Positions 17,491-25,272 of a stretch of DNA of 64,000 bases are shown here, in pieces (the stretch's first letter is position 1; every line of letters begins with the position of its first letter). The position numbers and the translations under genes are program-made. The stretch comes from an uncultured Lachnospiraceae bacterium (GTDB lineage: Bacteria > Bacillota > Clostridia > Lachnospirales > Lachnospiraceae), in NCBI GenBank assembly GCA_947177165.1, contig CAMWTP010000015.1, positions 24,254 to 88,253 on the forward strand, read 5' to 3'. Below the pieces are notes generated by a model that did no database searches, was not told where the DNA came from, and was given only the letters and a program-made list of their open reading frames with translations.

Positions 17491-17519
17491 TTGACAATAG
17501 CATTTCTTACCTATATAAT
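17491..17519 (+). promoter_or_regulatory. Promoter of tRNA-Pro
   Basis: Consensus -35 TTGACA (17491-17496), 17-base spacer, -10 TATAAT (17514-17519), 32 bases before the tRNA. Confidence 0.88.
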
Positions 17520-17551
17520 AATATATGTTGTGTAGCTGTACGTGCTACTAT

Positions 17552-17626
17552 CGGGGTGTGGCTCAGTTTGGCTAGAGCGCCACCTTAGGGAGGTGGAGGC
17601 CGCAAGTTCGAATCTTGTCACTCCGA
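17552..17626 (+). tRNA. tRNA-Pro (anticodon AGG), island attachment site
   Basis: Acceptor CGGGGTG pairs with CACTCCG (one G-T), discriminator A. D-stem GCTC/GAGC, anticodon stem CCACC/GGTGG with loop TTAGGGA giving anticodon AGG, T-loop GTTCGAATC. The sequence from the anticodon loop to the 3' end is repeated at 33537-33579, marking the gene as an integration target. Confidence 0.92.
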
Positions 17627-17745
17627 GTTAACTAAACAGTGCAAAATACCGCAGAATCACGGGTTCTGCGGTATTTTTGCGTTATGGGGTAAGTACCAGT
17701 TAGTGACCTGTTTTACCTGGTTTTATCATCAAATGACAACGAAAT
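17583..17745 (+). repeat. Left copy of the island direct repeat (attL-like)
   Basis: From the anticodon loop of tRNA-Pro through its terminator (17646-17681) to the motif AAATTGGGGTAG, this stretch matches 33537-33705. The first 43 bases have one mismatch and the terminator stem is identical, with more divergence afterwards. The two copies bound the 16 kb island. Confidence 0.8.
17646..17685 (+). terminator. Terminator of tRNA-Pro
   Basis: Perfect 11-base stem ATACCGCAGAA/TTCTGCGGTAT around a 7-base loop, followed by a T-rich tail. The same hairpin is repeated at about 33599-33635. Confidence 0.85.
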
Positions 17746-17797
17746 TGGGGTAGTAAATCAATGCACAAAAAATGATACCTTAAAATCCTATGGACTA

Positions 17798-17980
17798 AAC
17801 TGGTTACGTACTGTAAAAGCACTTGAACTGGAAGCCCGCACATATGATGAATATGAGAATATCATAGAAAAGCGAATTGGCAACCATAACATTGGCAGCA
17901 GACAGCTCCAAAGCATCGCCTCTGACACATGGCAGGCTTTTATAAATGAATTGTCTGGTAAATTTGTAAAAAAAAATTAA
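17798..17980 (+). pseudogene. Tyrosine integrase fragment (core-binding domain)
   Basis: A 60-codon open stretch reads NWLRTVKALELEARTYDEYE, then a G-S-R-Q-L-Q motif and an A-F-I-N-E-L helix before a TAA. This is the SAM-like core-binding domain of phage/island integrases. The N-terminal arm-binding part and the whole catalytic domain (R, H-x-x-R, Y) are missing. It lies 170 bases after the tRNA, where an island integrase is expected. Confidence 0.7.
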
Positions 17981-18138
17981 TGTCATTTGGAATCCATATG
18001 GATATGAGTTGCATCTAAACATGCATAATTCAGAAACAGAGACAGATAAATCGTTTGAATGTAGTGAATAACTACGGGGTACTGTACTGGACTGTAGACC
18101 GTTATGTTTGCCTTAGATACTCTATACCTATCTCCCGT

Positions 18139-18191
18139 TATGGAGCCAGCCCCACAAGACACATTATGTATCTTGTGGGGCTGGCTCCATA
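18139..18191. repeat. Perfect 21-bp inverted repeat, 11-base loop
   Basis: The arms at 18139-18159 and 18171-18191 are exactly complementary, beginning TATGGAGCCAGCCCCACAAG. The arms are GC-rich and would form a very stable hairpin on either strand. No T-run follows. It lies between the integrase remnant and the DUF932 remnant. Confidence 0.85.
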
Positions 18192-18199
18192 CACTTCAC

Positions 18200-18392
18200 A
18201 CATTTGCAACCATTTGTTCAGTTCTCTTGATATTACTTCCCTGATTCCCTCACTCTGTTCTACTTTCCAATCAAGTCCTGCAAGCCGTATGGCTTCCATG
18301 GAATTAGGACATTCCTCAACAATGGTTCCAATTCCATGCCAGAGCTTTACCCTTACTGAAAACATTGTCTCGACTGCTGCCGCCATGATCAT
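18200..18392 (-). pseudogene. DUF932-type phage/plasmid protein, N-terminal fragment
   Basis: Minus-strand frame A-A-A-V-E-T-M-F-S-V-R then L-W-H-G-I-G-T-I-V-E-E-C-P and A-I-R-L-A-G-L-D-W-K-V. This is the conserved opening of DUF932 proteins (usually over 300 residues, on plasmids and integrative elements). Similarity ends after about 45 residues, and the frame then reads through the inverted repeat. No clear ribosome binding site. Confidence 0.55.
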
Positions 18393-18466
18393 AAACTTTT
18401 AGATAAAAATGGTTGATTATCTCAAAAAAGCTTTGATTTATGGGCATACAAGCAGGATTTCAAGCT

Positions 18467-18488
18467 GAATTTACTACCAATTTACTAC
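18467..18488 (+). promoter_or_regulatory. Left integrase arm-type sites (DR2-like)
   Basis: GAATTTACTAC (18467-18477) and AATTTACTAC (18479-18488) in tandem, matching the pair just after the integrase stop. Likely binding sites for the integrase N-terminal domain. Confidence 0.6.
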
Positions 18489-18643
18489 TTTTGAGGGAAA
18501 GAGCCTTGATATACCGCCCGGAATCCTGCAAGCCCCAATATCAGTACAGCATTGAACGAATTAATGAAAACTGAATATGACACAGACACGGCGTTTCTCT
18601 ATCCCATAACAGGGAGAATGGGAATGCCGCTTTTTATACCCTC

Positions 18644-18759
18644 ATGTTACGCAATAGAAGCAAAAAGAGCCTTGCTACAAGCGGCTTTGCAGGCGTGTTT
18701 CTGCTGGAGATAAAGATTTATACCTACCCCCGGCAAAATGGCGTTCTATTGCGTAACAT
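18644..18759. repeat. 16-bp perfect inverted repeat enclosing 84 bases
   Basis: ATGTTACGCAATAGAA (18644-18659) and its exact complement (18744-18759). The 84 bases between contain further partial self-complementarity, so the block of 116 bases could fold as one long structure or be a small MITE-like unit. Confidence 0.8.
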
Positions 18760-19241
18760 ACCCACAGAAAAGGGAGTGCTGAAGTTATGACTGTTTTCCA
18801 AAAGAATTTCAACCGAGTTTGCCCGATATTGGAAAACCCAATGCAATTAAATAAAGATATACTAAATACTGATTTACTAAGTAAAGAGAAAAGAAATAAA
18901 GATATACAAAATACCTTTTCCTTTCCCCTAACCACAATCCCTTTGACGGGAAAACAGTACCACAGCCGGAAAGGAAGCGAATGGATTAAGAGCCACCAAA
19001 GGAAAAAAGTTTCGGAGCAAGCATAGGAAAAGAGTACTCTTTTCCGTAAACCTGCCCGTCCGTATAGCTTGCCGGACAGATTTGCTTGTTGGGAAGTATC
19101 CCAAACCCTCTTGATAGTTTTCTCACTACCTACAACACCGTACAAGACGATTTTAACGAAGCTTTAAGAAAAATTTCTCAAAAAGTTTTTCTTAATCTAT
19201 CTACAAAGAAGTTTGGGAAATACCAAGTATTATTTAATTTC

Positions 19242-19270
19242 TTGAATTTATTCGGCTAACCGTATACAAT
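19242..19270 (+). promoter_or_regulatory. Promoter of the regulator/two-component operon
   Basis: -35 TTGAAT (19242-19247), 17-base spacer, -10 TACAAT (19265-19270), about 40 bases before the HTH gene. Confidence 0.65.
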
Positions 19271-19309
19271 TATAGTGATGGAACTTATAGAAAGTGAGGG
19301 AGACTGAAA

Positions 19310-19492
19310 ATGTTAGAGTATATTTCTGCCCCGGAAGCGGCGAAGAAATGGGGCATTTCAGAAAGACGGGTGCAAAAGCTATGTGAGGAAAACCGTATAC
19401 CGGGTGTGGCAAAGTTCAGCCGCTTGTGGCTGATACCAAAGGACGCTGAAAAGCCAGTAGATAAAAGAAAGCGGGAGGAAAACAGAAAGTGA
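19310..19492 (+). CDS. Small MerR/excisionase-like HTH protein
   Basis: 60 residues, almost entirely one winged-helix domain: Y-I-S-A-P-E-A-A-K-K-W-G-I-S-E-R-R-V-Q-K-L-C-E is the recognition helix pair and R-L-W-L-I-P the wing. It could act as an excisionase/recombination directionality factor for the element or as a transcription factor for the downstream operon. Ribosome binding site GAGGGAG. Its stop overlaps the GTG start of the response regulator, so the genes are translationally coupled. Confidence 0.8.
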   Translation: MLEYISAPEAAKKWGISERRVQKLCEENRIPGVAKFSRLWLIPKDAEKPVDKRKREENRK

Positions 19493-20151
19493 AAATATTT
19501 GTTGTTGAAGATGAAGCAGAGATTTGTAAAGAGTTGTCCGTTCTGTTACAGAAATATGGTTATGCTTATAAAAGCAGCACTGATTTCGCACATATCACAG
19601 AGCATATTTTGAAAGCGGAAGCAGACCTTGTACTGCTGGATATAAACTTGCCATATCAAGACGGATATACTATATGCCGTGAAATTCGGAAACAATCGGA
19701 TATTCCGATTATCGTTCTGACAAGCAGAAATACAGATTTTGACGAATTGATGAGCTTAAATATCGGTGCAGACGATTTTATATCAAAGCCTTATAACGCA
19801 CAGGTATTGATAGGGCGTATTCAAAAAATATTAAAAAGAACTTATGAAGCACAGGTTAATTCTGTCCTTATTCATAAAGGGCTGACAATCAATCTGCTAA
19901 AGGCTACTGCTTCTTATGGGGATAAAGAGGTAGATTTAACAAAAAATGAACTTGGCATACTGCGTTTGCTGGTTGTAAACAAAGGCAATGTGATACCGCG
20001 TGACGCGATCATAGATGAATTATGGCAGAGCGACGAGTTTATAGACGAAAACACACTCAATGTTAATATTGTGCGATTGCGTAAGAAGCTATCGGAGATT
20101 GGTGCGCCCGATTATTTGGAAACAAAACGTGGATTGGGGTACAGAGTATGA
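19489..20151 (+). CDS. OmpR-family response regulator (BceR type)
   Basis: 220 residues beginning with GTG: V-K-I-F-V-V-E-D-E-A at the start, phospho-acceptor Asp in V-L-L-D-I-N-L-P near residue 51, switch Thr/Ser in I-V-L-T-S-R, Lys in I-S-K-P-Y. The C-terminal winged helix has N-V-I-P-R-D-A-I-I-D-E-L-W and an R-L-R-K-K-L recognition helix. It is expected to activate the ABC transporter operon at 21.3 kb when the partner kinase senses a cell-wall-active peptide. GGGAGG site; overlaps the gene before and after. Confidence 0.9.
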   Translation: MKIFVVEDEAEICKELSVLLQKYGYAYKSSTDFAHITEHILKAEADLVLLDINLPYQDGYTICREIRKQSDIPIIVLTSRNTDFDELMSLNIGADDFISKPYNAQVLIGRIQKILKRTYEAQVNSVLIHKGLTINLLKATASYGDKEVDLTKNELGILRLLVVNKGNVIPRDAIIDELWQSDEFIDENTLNVNIVRLRKKLSEIGAPDYLETKRGLGYRV

Positions 20152-21155
20152 AACTGACCGATTATATAATTGACCGCCTTTTTTCTGTTGTAATGTTTTT
20201 GGTAGCTGTCACTTTTTCTATGGGGCTTCTTTGGTTAATGGGATTGCGTTATGAATTTATTATTTATATCGAAATAATATTCGGTTGTTCTTTTCTTGTA
20301 GCGTTTGTTTGGGACTACACAAGAAAAAAGAAATATTACTGTGGATTTATGGCTTTATTTGACGGACTTGACGACAAGACTTTATTAGCAGAGCTTGTAG
20401 AAAAGCCGGGATTTCTTGACGGGAAAATGTTATATCAAATTCTACGCCTGTCTAATAAGTACATGAATGATAAGTTAGCAGAAGCGGGGGCTACTAATCA
20501 AGAGTATCGGGAATATATCGAAATGTGGGTACATGAAATAAAAACTCCGATAACCTCTGCCCATTTAATCATTGAGAATGACAAGAATATTTCTACAATC
20601 CGCATAGACGATGAATTGAATAAAATAGACCATTTTGTAGAACAAGCCCTTTTCTATGCGAGAAGTACAACATTGGAAAAAGATTTTAAGATAGAAAAGG
20701 CAACTTTGAAAACATTGGTACAGGAAGCGTTGAAAAGCTATTCCAAACAAATCATTGAAGCCCACGGCAGACCTGTATTTGTGAATTTGGATATTCCAGT
20801 ATTTGCCGATCGGAAATGGTGTGTATTCATTATAGGGCAGCTCATAGCTAATTCTGTTAAATATGCAAAAGAAAATCTGATCCTAACTTTTGAGGGAAGT
20901 TCTTTTGATAACGGGTGCAGCCTTTCTATCTCCGATAATGGAATTGGTATAACCGAAGCAGATATTCCGAGGATTTTTGATAAGGGGTTTACCGGGGAAA
21001 ACGGGCGTAAACTTGGAAAGTCAACAGGTATTGGGTTATATTTATGCCGAAAATTATGCCGTAAAATGAATATGGAAATATCGGTGACAAGCAGCTTTGA
21101 AAATTGGACAACCGTAAAGATCACGTTCTCCAAAGAAAATCTTTATTTGACATAG
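20148..21155 (+). CDS. BceS-type sensor histidine kinase
   Basis: 335 residues. Two transmembrane helices lie close together at residues about 11-30 and 37-55 with almost no outer loop, as in intramembrane-sensing kinases that detect antibiotics through a partner transporter. Phospho-acceptor His is in E-M-W-V-H-E-I-K-T-P near residue 131. The ATPase domain has N-S-V-K-Y-A, D-N-G-I-G-I and G-I-G-L-Y-L-C. ATGA overlap with the regulator. Confidence 0.9.
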   Translation: MKLTDYIIDRLFSVVMFLVAVTFSMGLLWLMGLRYEFIIYIEIIFGCSFLVAFVWDYTRKKKYYCGFMALFDGLDDKTLLAELVEKPGFLDGKMLYQILRLSNKYMNDKLAEAGATNQEYREYIEMWVHEIKTPITSAHLIIENDKNISTIRIDDELNKIDHFVEQALFYARSTTLEKDFKIEKATLKTLVQEALKSYSKQIIEAHGRPVFVNLDIPVFADRKWCVFIIGQLIANSVKYAKENLILTFEGSSFDNGCSLSISDNGIGITEADIPRIFDKGFTGENGRKLGKSTGIGLYLCRKLCRKMNMEISVTSSFENWTTVKITFSKENLYLT

Positions 21156-21183
21156 AAATATCCTGCAAAGCGGGATTGTACGA

Positions 21184-21212
21184 GCAGGCATGAAAAATGT
21201 CTGCTTCTTTTC
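21184..21212 (+). terminator. Weak terminator after the kinase gene
   Basis: 8-base stem GCAGGCAT/ATGTCTGC (one G-T pair) followed by TTCTTTTCT. Separates the two-component genes from the transporter operon. Confidence 0.5.
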
Positions 21213-21223
21213 TATCCGAAACC

Positions 21224-21242
21224 TTACATTTTGGTAATGTAA
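21224..21242 (+). promoter_or_regulatory. Likely response-regulator binding site before the transporter genes
   Basis: Inverted repeat TTACATT-TTGGT-AATGTAA with a further direct ATGTAA copy beside it. Bce-type regulators bind T/A-rich inverted repeats of this shape upstream of their transporter promoter; the site lies 77 bases before the ATPase start. Confidence 0.55.
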
Positions 21243-21318
21243 ATGTAATCTTATTTAATGGCGCATTTTAGACTCTGAATATACAATATCAAAAAAGGAA
21301 AATGAAAGGAACAAAATT

Positions 21319-22089
21319 ATGAATACCCCGATTTTAGAGGTTTCTGACATTCAAAAATATTATGGGAACAAAGGAAACATTACCAAAGCGGTTAATCGTA
21401 TTTCCCTTTCTGTTGGAAAAGGGGAATTTGTCGGTATTATGGGCGCGTCCGGCTCTGGCAAGACAACATTGCTTAACTGCATTTCCACAATCGACACAGT
21501 AACCAGCGGGAGAATTTTAGTTGAGGGGAAAGATATTACTACTTTACGCGGAAAGCAGTTGTCGGCTTTTCGGCGTGAAAAGCTGGGCTTTATCTTTCAA
21601 GACTTTAATCTGCTTGATACATTGACTGCGTATGAGAATATATCCCTTGCCCTGTCCATTTCCGGCATAAAAGCAAAAGAAATTGATAAAAGGGTACAGG
21701 AAATTGCAGGGGCATTGAATATCACGGAAGTCTTGGAAAAATATCCCTATCAAATGTCTGGCGGACAACAGCAGCGTGTAGCCGCCGCCCGTGCAATGGT
21801 AACAAATCCGGCTCTTGTTTTGGCTGATGAACCTACGGGCGCGTTGGATTCCCGTTCTTCCCATATGCTTTTGGATATGCTGGAAGAATTGAACCAAAAC
21901 CTTTCTGCAACAATCCTCATGGTAACGCATGATTCTTTCACAGCCAGTTATTGCCGCCGTATTCTTTTTATTAAGGACGGGAAAATTTTCAACGAAATTC
22001 ACCGTGGGGCAAAATCGCGGAAAGAATTTTTTGAAGAAATCATAGAGGTAGTTTCTGTATTGGGAGGTGAAACCAGTGACAGAGGGTAA
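21319..22089 (+). CDS. BceA-type ABC transporter ATPase
   Basis: 256 residues, MacB/BceA class. Walker A G-A-S-G-S-G-K-T-T near residue 46, Q-loop F-Q-D-F-N, signature M-S-G-G-Q-Q-Q-R near 150, Walker B L-V-L-A-D-E-P-T-G-A-L-D, and the H-loop in V-T-H-D. Couples ATP hydrolysis to removal of peptide antibiotics (bacitracin, lantibiotics) by the permease encoded next. Overlaps the permease gene by 14 bases. Confidence 0.93.
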   Translation: MNTPILEVSDIQKYYGNKGNITKAVNRISLSVGKGEFVGIMGASGSGKTTLLNCISTIDTVTSGRILVEGKDITTLRGKQLSAFRREKLGFIFQDFNLLDTLTAYENISLALSISGIKAKEIDKRVQEIAGALNITEVLEKYPYQMSGGQQQRVAAARAMVTNPALVLADEPTGALDSRSSHMLLDMLEELNQNLSATILMVTHDSFTASYCRRILFIKDGKIFNEIHRGAKSRKEFFEEIIEVVSVLGGETSDRG

Positions 22090-24100
22090 ATTGATTATTC
22101 GCAATGTGCGTAAAAACATACAGGACTATATGATTTATTTTTTGACACTTACGGTTTCGGTAAGTATGTTTTACGCTTTCAATTCCATTCAGACCCAGCC
22201 AGCATTAAATGATCTTGACGCAACAAAGCAGTTACTTTCTGACCAATTAGGGATATTGCTTTCTGCATTATCTGTTGTGGTGGCTGTTGTGCTTGCGTTT
22301 CTTATCCTGTATGCAAATCAGTTTCTCTTAAAACGCAGGAAAAAGGAATTAGGGATTTATACATTGTTAGGAATGGAAAAAGGGAAAATATCAAGGATTT
22401 TTGCCGGGGAAACCTTATGTGTGGGTTTTCTGTCACTTGTGTTTGGACTTATATTAGGGCTGCTTTTGTCACAGGGACTTTCCATATTTTCTTTACGCCT
22501 GTTTGCAATAGATATGAGTAAGTTTCAGATTGTTTTTTCCATGAGTGCGCTAAAAAAGACAATCGTCTGTTTTGTATTGATTTTTCTGATTGTCATGATT
22601 TTTAATGTGCGCACGGTTTCTTCGGTCAAATTGATTGACCTGTTGACAGCCAGCAGGAAGAATGAAGTCATGGTACTAAGGAACAAAGCTGCGCTAATTT
22701 CTTTAGCCGCGCTTTCTATCCTATGTATTGTTTCTTCCGGCGTGATTATTCAGCACTATGGTATACTTCCCAGCCGCGAAAATTCATGGTTTCAGATTGC
22801 GGTAGTTTTATTAGCAGCAGGGACAGCACTTTTCTTCTTTTCTGTATCGGCTGTATTGCTTACGGCGATACAGGCAAATAGAAAAATTTATTTGAAAGGG
22901 CTAAATACCTTTTTAAGCCGACAGATTGGAAGTAAAGTGCAGACGGACTTTATGACTATAAGCGTAGTATGTGCTTTGCTTACCATATCTATTTGTGGTA
23001 TTTCCGTGGGGATAAGTTCTGCTTTAACCATGAATGAAACGTCTAAAGCTGCGCTCCCTTATGATCTGAATGTTTTTGCGGATATTGATGTTGCAGGAGA
23101 AGCAGACATTGCGGCATATCTGAAATCAAGGGACGCGGATATGGGTATCTATGCAGACAGTGCAACACAGATCAGCCTTTATGAAGCGGAAATAACCTAT
23201 GGAGATTTATTTGAGGGGCAAGATTTAAACCTATGGCACATTGACAGTGCCATTCCCGAAGTGGGTGTTTCGGTAGTTTCCATTTCAGATTTTAACCATG
23301 CATTAGCAGCTCAAGGTAAAGCTCCCATAAATCTTGCTGATAATGAATTTCTTTTGAACTGTAATTACAAAGGCACTTCGCAATATATTGATTCGTTTTT
23401 GCAGTCCTGTACAGAAATTGACTTGAATGGGACGATTTTACAGCCGGGAGGGAAGAAGCCGCTGGGTGAAACTGTTTTGATGACTTCGGTAGGCAATAAC
23501 GACAGGGGAACTTTTATTGTTCCCGATCATGTCGCTGCATCTTTAGCAAAAGACATGAATGTTTTGTTAGTACAGTATAAGCCCGGTATAAATACTGATG
23601 AAATATTGCAGAAAATGATACCGATTGGGCTGGAATGGGAAACAGAGGGGTATCGGTATACTGAAAAAATCATGTTGAGCAGTATGTATTACGGCTCCTG
23701 CGCGTTGCTGGTATTCTTATGCTGTTATATAGGGTTGGTATTTCTGCTGATATGCGCCGCGCTACTGTCCTTAAAACAGTTGACAGAAACCGCAGATAAT
23801 ATTTACCGATATGGGTTATTACAAAAGCTGGGAACGGATAGCCGGTTACTTTTCGGAGCTTTATTCAAACAGATAGCAATATTCTTTGTTGTGCCGCTTT
23901 TACTTGCAGGAATGTTTTCAGCCTTTGGAATTGGAAAAATCACAGCGATTGTAGAAGAATTTCTAAATATGCACATATCTACAAATATTGGTGTTACTGT
24001 TTTGATGTTCTTGATTGTGTATGGTGGATATTTCATTGCCACTTACCTGTCATGTAAACATATGGTTATGGAAAAACAAATTGAAGAATTGGAGGTTTAA
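22076..24100 (+). CDS. BceB-type ABC transporter permease (FtsX fold)
   Basis: About 674 residues with around ten transmembrane helices and a large extracellular domain between helices 7 and 8 (about residues 320-540), the layout of BceB detoxification permeases that both sense and remove peptide antibiotics. GTG at 22067 would add three residues; I prefer GTG at 22076 because GGGAGG (22062-22067) would overlap the earlier start. The final helices show the usual FtsX pattern. Which antibiotic is handled cannot be read from sequence. Confidence 0.9.
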   Translation: MTEGKLIIRNVRKNIQDYMIYFLTLTVSVSMFYAFNSIQTQPALNDLDATKQLLSDQLGILLSALSVVVAVVLAFLILYANQFLLKRRKKELGIYTLLGMEKGKISRIFAGETLCVGFLSLVFGLILGLLLSQGLSIFSLRLFAIDMSKFQIVFSMSALKKTIVCFVLIFLIVMIFNVRTVSSVKLIDLLTASRKNEVMVLRNKAALISLAALSILCIVSSGVIIQHYGILPSRENSWFQIAVVLLAAGTALFFFSVSAVLLTAIQANRKIYLKGLNTFLSRQIGSKVQTDFMTISVVCALLTISICGISVGISSALTMNETSKAALPYDLNVFADIDVAGEADIAAYLKSRDADMGIYADSATQISLYEAEITYGDLFEGQDLNLWHIDSAIPEVGVSVVSISDFNHALAAQGKAPINLADNEFLLNCNYKGTSQYIDSFLQSCTEIDLNGTILQPGGKKPLGETVLMTSVGNNDRGTFIVPDHVAASLAKDMNVLLVQYKPGINTDEILQKMIPIGLEWETEGYRYTEKIMLSSMYYGSCALLVFLCCYIGLVFLLICAALLSLKQLTETADNIYRYGLLQKLGTDSRLLFGALFKQIAIFFVVPLLLAGMFSAFGIGKITAIVEEFLNMHISTNIGVTVLMFLIVYGGYFIATYLSCKHMVMEKQIEELEV

Positions 24101-24103
24101 GTT

Positions 24104-24241
24104 ATGCCGGAAAATGTAAATTGGAGTGCTGTTTGGCAAAGTGTTACTGACACATGGCTTCCTTTATTTGGAGGGATTGCGTTAATTGTAGTTGCGGTCA
24201 TTGTCATTCACTTTATCAGAAAACGAAAAAACAGGTTATAG
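24104..24241 (+). CDS. 45-residue single-pass membrane peptide linked to BceAB
   Basis: ATG at 24104, four bases after the permease stop, with GGAGG ideally placed (24091-24095). The peptide starts M-P-E-N-V-N-W-S-A-V-W-Q, has one transmembrane helix (L-F-G-G-I-A-L-I-V-V-A-V-I-V-I-H-F-I) and ends in basic R-K-R-K-N-R-L, which predicts an inside C-terminus. It may be a small subunit that tunes the permease or its signalling to the kinase. I know no named family. Confidence 0.75.
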   Translation: MPENVNWSAVWQSVTDTWLPLFGGIALIVVAVIVIHFIRKRKNRL

Positions 24242-24330
24242 AAAACAGAATTATAAAGTAATCTGTCGCACGACGGCAAAAGAAAAAAAGCCGTCGTACA
24301 GCAGAGGTATTTTCACACGCCTATTCATAC

Positions 24331-24370
24331 ACGGCGGCTTTTGAGAAATCAAAGCCGCCGTTTCTTTTAT
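24331..24370 (+). terminator. Terminator of the BceAB-type operon
   Basis: 12-base stem CGGCGGCTTTTGA/TCAAAGCCGCCG with a GAAA loop and TTTCTTTT tail; a second stem around GACGGC/GCCGTC lies at about 24268-24300. Confidence 0.8.
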
Positions 24371-24401
24371 TAAAGAAGTGAGAATCTTTGCCTGAAGAGA
24401 T

Positions 24402-24427
24402 ATGGCGGCTTAAGGAGTTGCCGCCAT
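24402..24427 (+). promoter_or_regulatory. Hairpin holding a ribosome binding site
   Basis: ATGGCGGC and GCCGCCAT pair perfectly and the 10-base loop TTAAGGAGTT contains the Shine-Dalgarno sequence. The right arm includes the AT of the ATG at 24426, so translation of the small ORF would depend on opening this hairpin. Confidence 0.5.
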
Positions 24428-24536
24428 GAAATGCAAACTGTATCAACAAAATTCATCGGTCATTGATTTGTTAAAAAAATTTTGTCTTGCGAAACGGGAT
24501 TTTCTGCCTATGAGTATGAACTATCATATCATTTAG
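24426..24536 (+). CDS. Possible 36-residue peptide ORF
   Basis: Starts ATG with AAGGAG nine bases upstream, inside the hairpin described separately. The product is basic in the middle (L-L-K-K-F-C-L-A-K-R-D-F) with no known family. It precedes the Tn916-type sigma gene, a position where Tn916 relatives carry leader-peptide regulation. It could equally be chance or a remnant. Confidence 0.35.
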   Translation: MKCKLYQQNSSVIDLLKKFCLAKRDFLPMSMNYHII

Positions 24537-24638
24537 TATGTCTTAATAACTCATATTACCCAAATGCTTGTGCAACTTTTGCTGTATGGGCATTTGCTGT
24601 AATAGCGCCTACTGGGAAGAAAGGGGGGGGGTGAGAAA

Positions 24639-25097
24639 ATGAGATATTCTGAACAGTTCATGGAACATATTGAGTATGCGTTCAATGCGTTCTGTAAGAT
24701 TGTCCTGAGCCATGAAGCCATTAACGCATGGCGGGATTTGAAGCGGAAAGAGGAACGGGAAATATCCCTTGACTACCTAATGTCGGAAAGGTATTTTGAA
24801 CCGTCCGCTATGGACAGCTACTTTGAAAAACAGGACAAGCCGACCGTATTTCTTGTGCTGGGAAAGGAAGTTATCGTTGATGATGAACAGTTAGCAATGG
24901 CATTATCAAGATTGACGGAATTGCGCCGGGAAGTCCTGCTGCTTTATTACTTTGTCGGCTACCGTGATGAAGCAATCGGCAGATTGTATGGGCGTTGCAG
25001 GAGTTCGATAAACCGCCGGAGAAATGTTGCGCTGAAACAGTTACGGAAAGAATGGGAGAGATTGGAACATGAGAAACAAGAAGCTGATAGCTTTTGA
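24639..25097 (+). CDS. Sigma-70-family regulator, Tn916 Orf7 type
   Basis: 152 residues. A C-terminal region 4 domain (L-S-R-L-T-E-L-R-R-E-V-L-L-L-Y-Y-F, then D-E-A-I-G-R-L-Y and a C-R-S-S-I-N-R-R-R recognition helix) follows a poorly conserved N-terminal half. Tn916-family elements encode such a protein to control excision and transfer. A run of nine G residues supplies the ribosome binding site. The transfer genes it would normally serve are absent here. Confidence 0.85.
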   Translation: MRYSEQFMEHIEYAFNAFCKIVLSHEAINAWRDLKRKEEREISLDYLMSERYFEPSAMDSYFEKQDKPTVFLVLGKEVIVDDEQLAMALSRLTELRREVLLLYYFVGYRDEAIGRLYGRCRSSINRRRNVALKQLRKEWERLEHEKQEADSF

Positions 25098-25272
25098 AGT
25101 GATTCAAAGAGCCGTTGACGGAGAGCCGGAAGCAGTAGACGCAGTATTGCGGCACTACACCGCACATATCAAATACCTGTCTATGTATAAAGGGCGTATC
25201 AATGACGACATGCAGGACAGGCTAAAAGCAAGACTGATAGAATCTATATTGAAATTCCGCTTCGACCGTTAG
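25069..25272 (+). CDS. HTH-domain protein, Tn916 Orf8 type
   Basis: 67 residues, overlapping the sigma gene by 29 bases. I-A-F-E-V-I-Q-R-A-V-D-G-E-P-E-A-V-D-A-V-L-R-H-Y and the ending L-I-E-S-I-L-K-F-R-F match the small helix-turn-helix protein always paired with the Orf7 sigma factor in Tn916 relatives, probably a co-regulator. Confidence 0.82.
   Translation: MRNKKLIAFEVIQRAVDGEPEAVDAVLRHYTAHIKYLSMYKGRINDDMQDRLKARLIESILKFRFDR

Larger units (their letters stand above)
18393..19241. other. Left-end region of the Tn916-like element without a convincing gene
   Basis: Holds the arm-type sites, a 17-base sequence GGAAAGAGCCTTGATAT (18496-18512) whose reverse complement recurs before the integrase gene (26992-27008), and a 16-bp inverted repeat. 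A stretch at 18543-18718 reads as open protein (A-L-N-E-L-M-K-T-E-Y-D onward), and an ORF of 79 codons starts at 18787. Neither has a ribosome binding site, convincing composition or a family I know. Confidence 0.5.

Noticed and set aside
17804..18022. 72-codon minus-strand ORF
   Set aside because: Antisense of the integrase fragment, which matches a known domain on the plus strand.
18139..18191. Perfect 21-bp inverted repeat as insertion-sequence ends
   Set aside because: Only 11 bases separate the arms, with no transposase or flanking target duplication.
18675..19145. 156-codon minus-strand ORF across the left end of the Tn916-like element
   Set aside because: Runs antisense through the inverted repeat and the promoter region, has no ribosome binding site and no recognisable domain.
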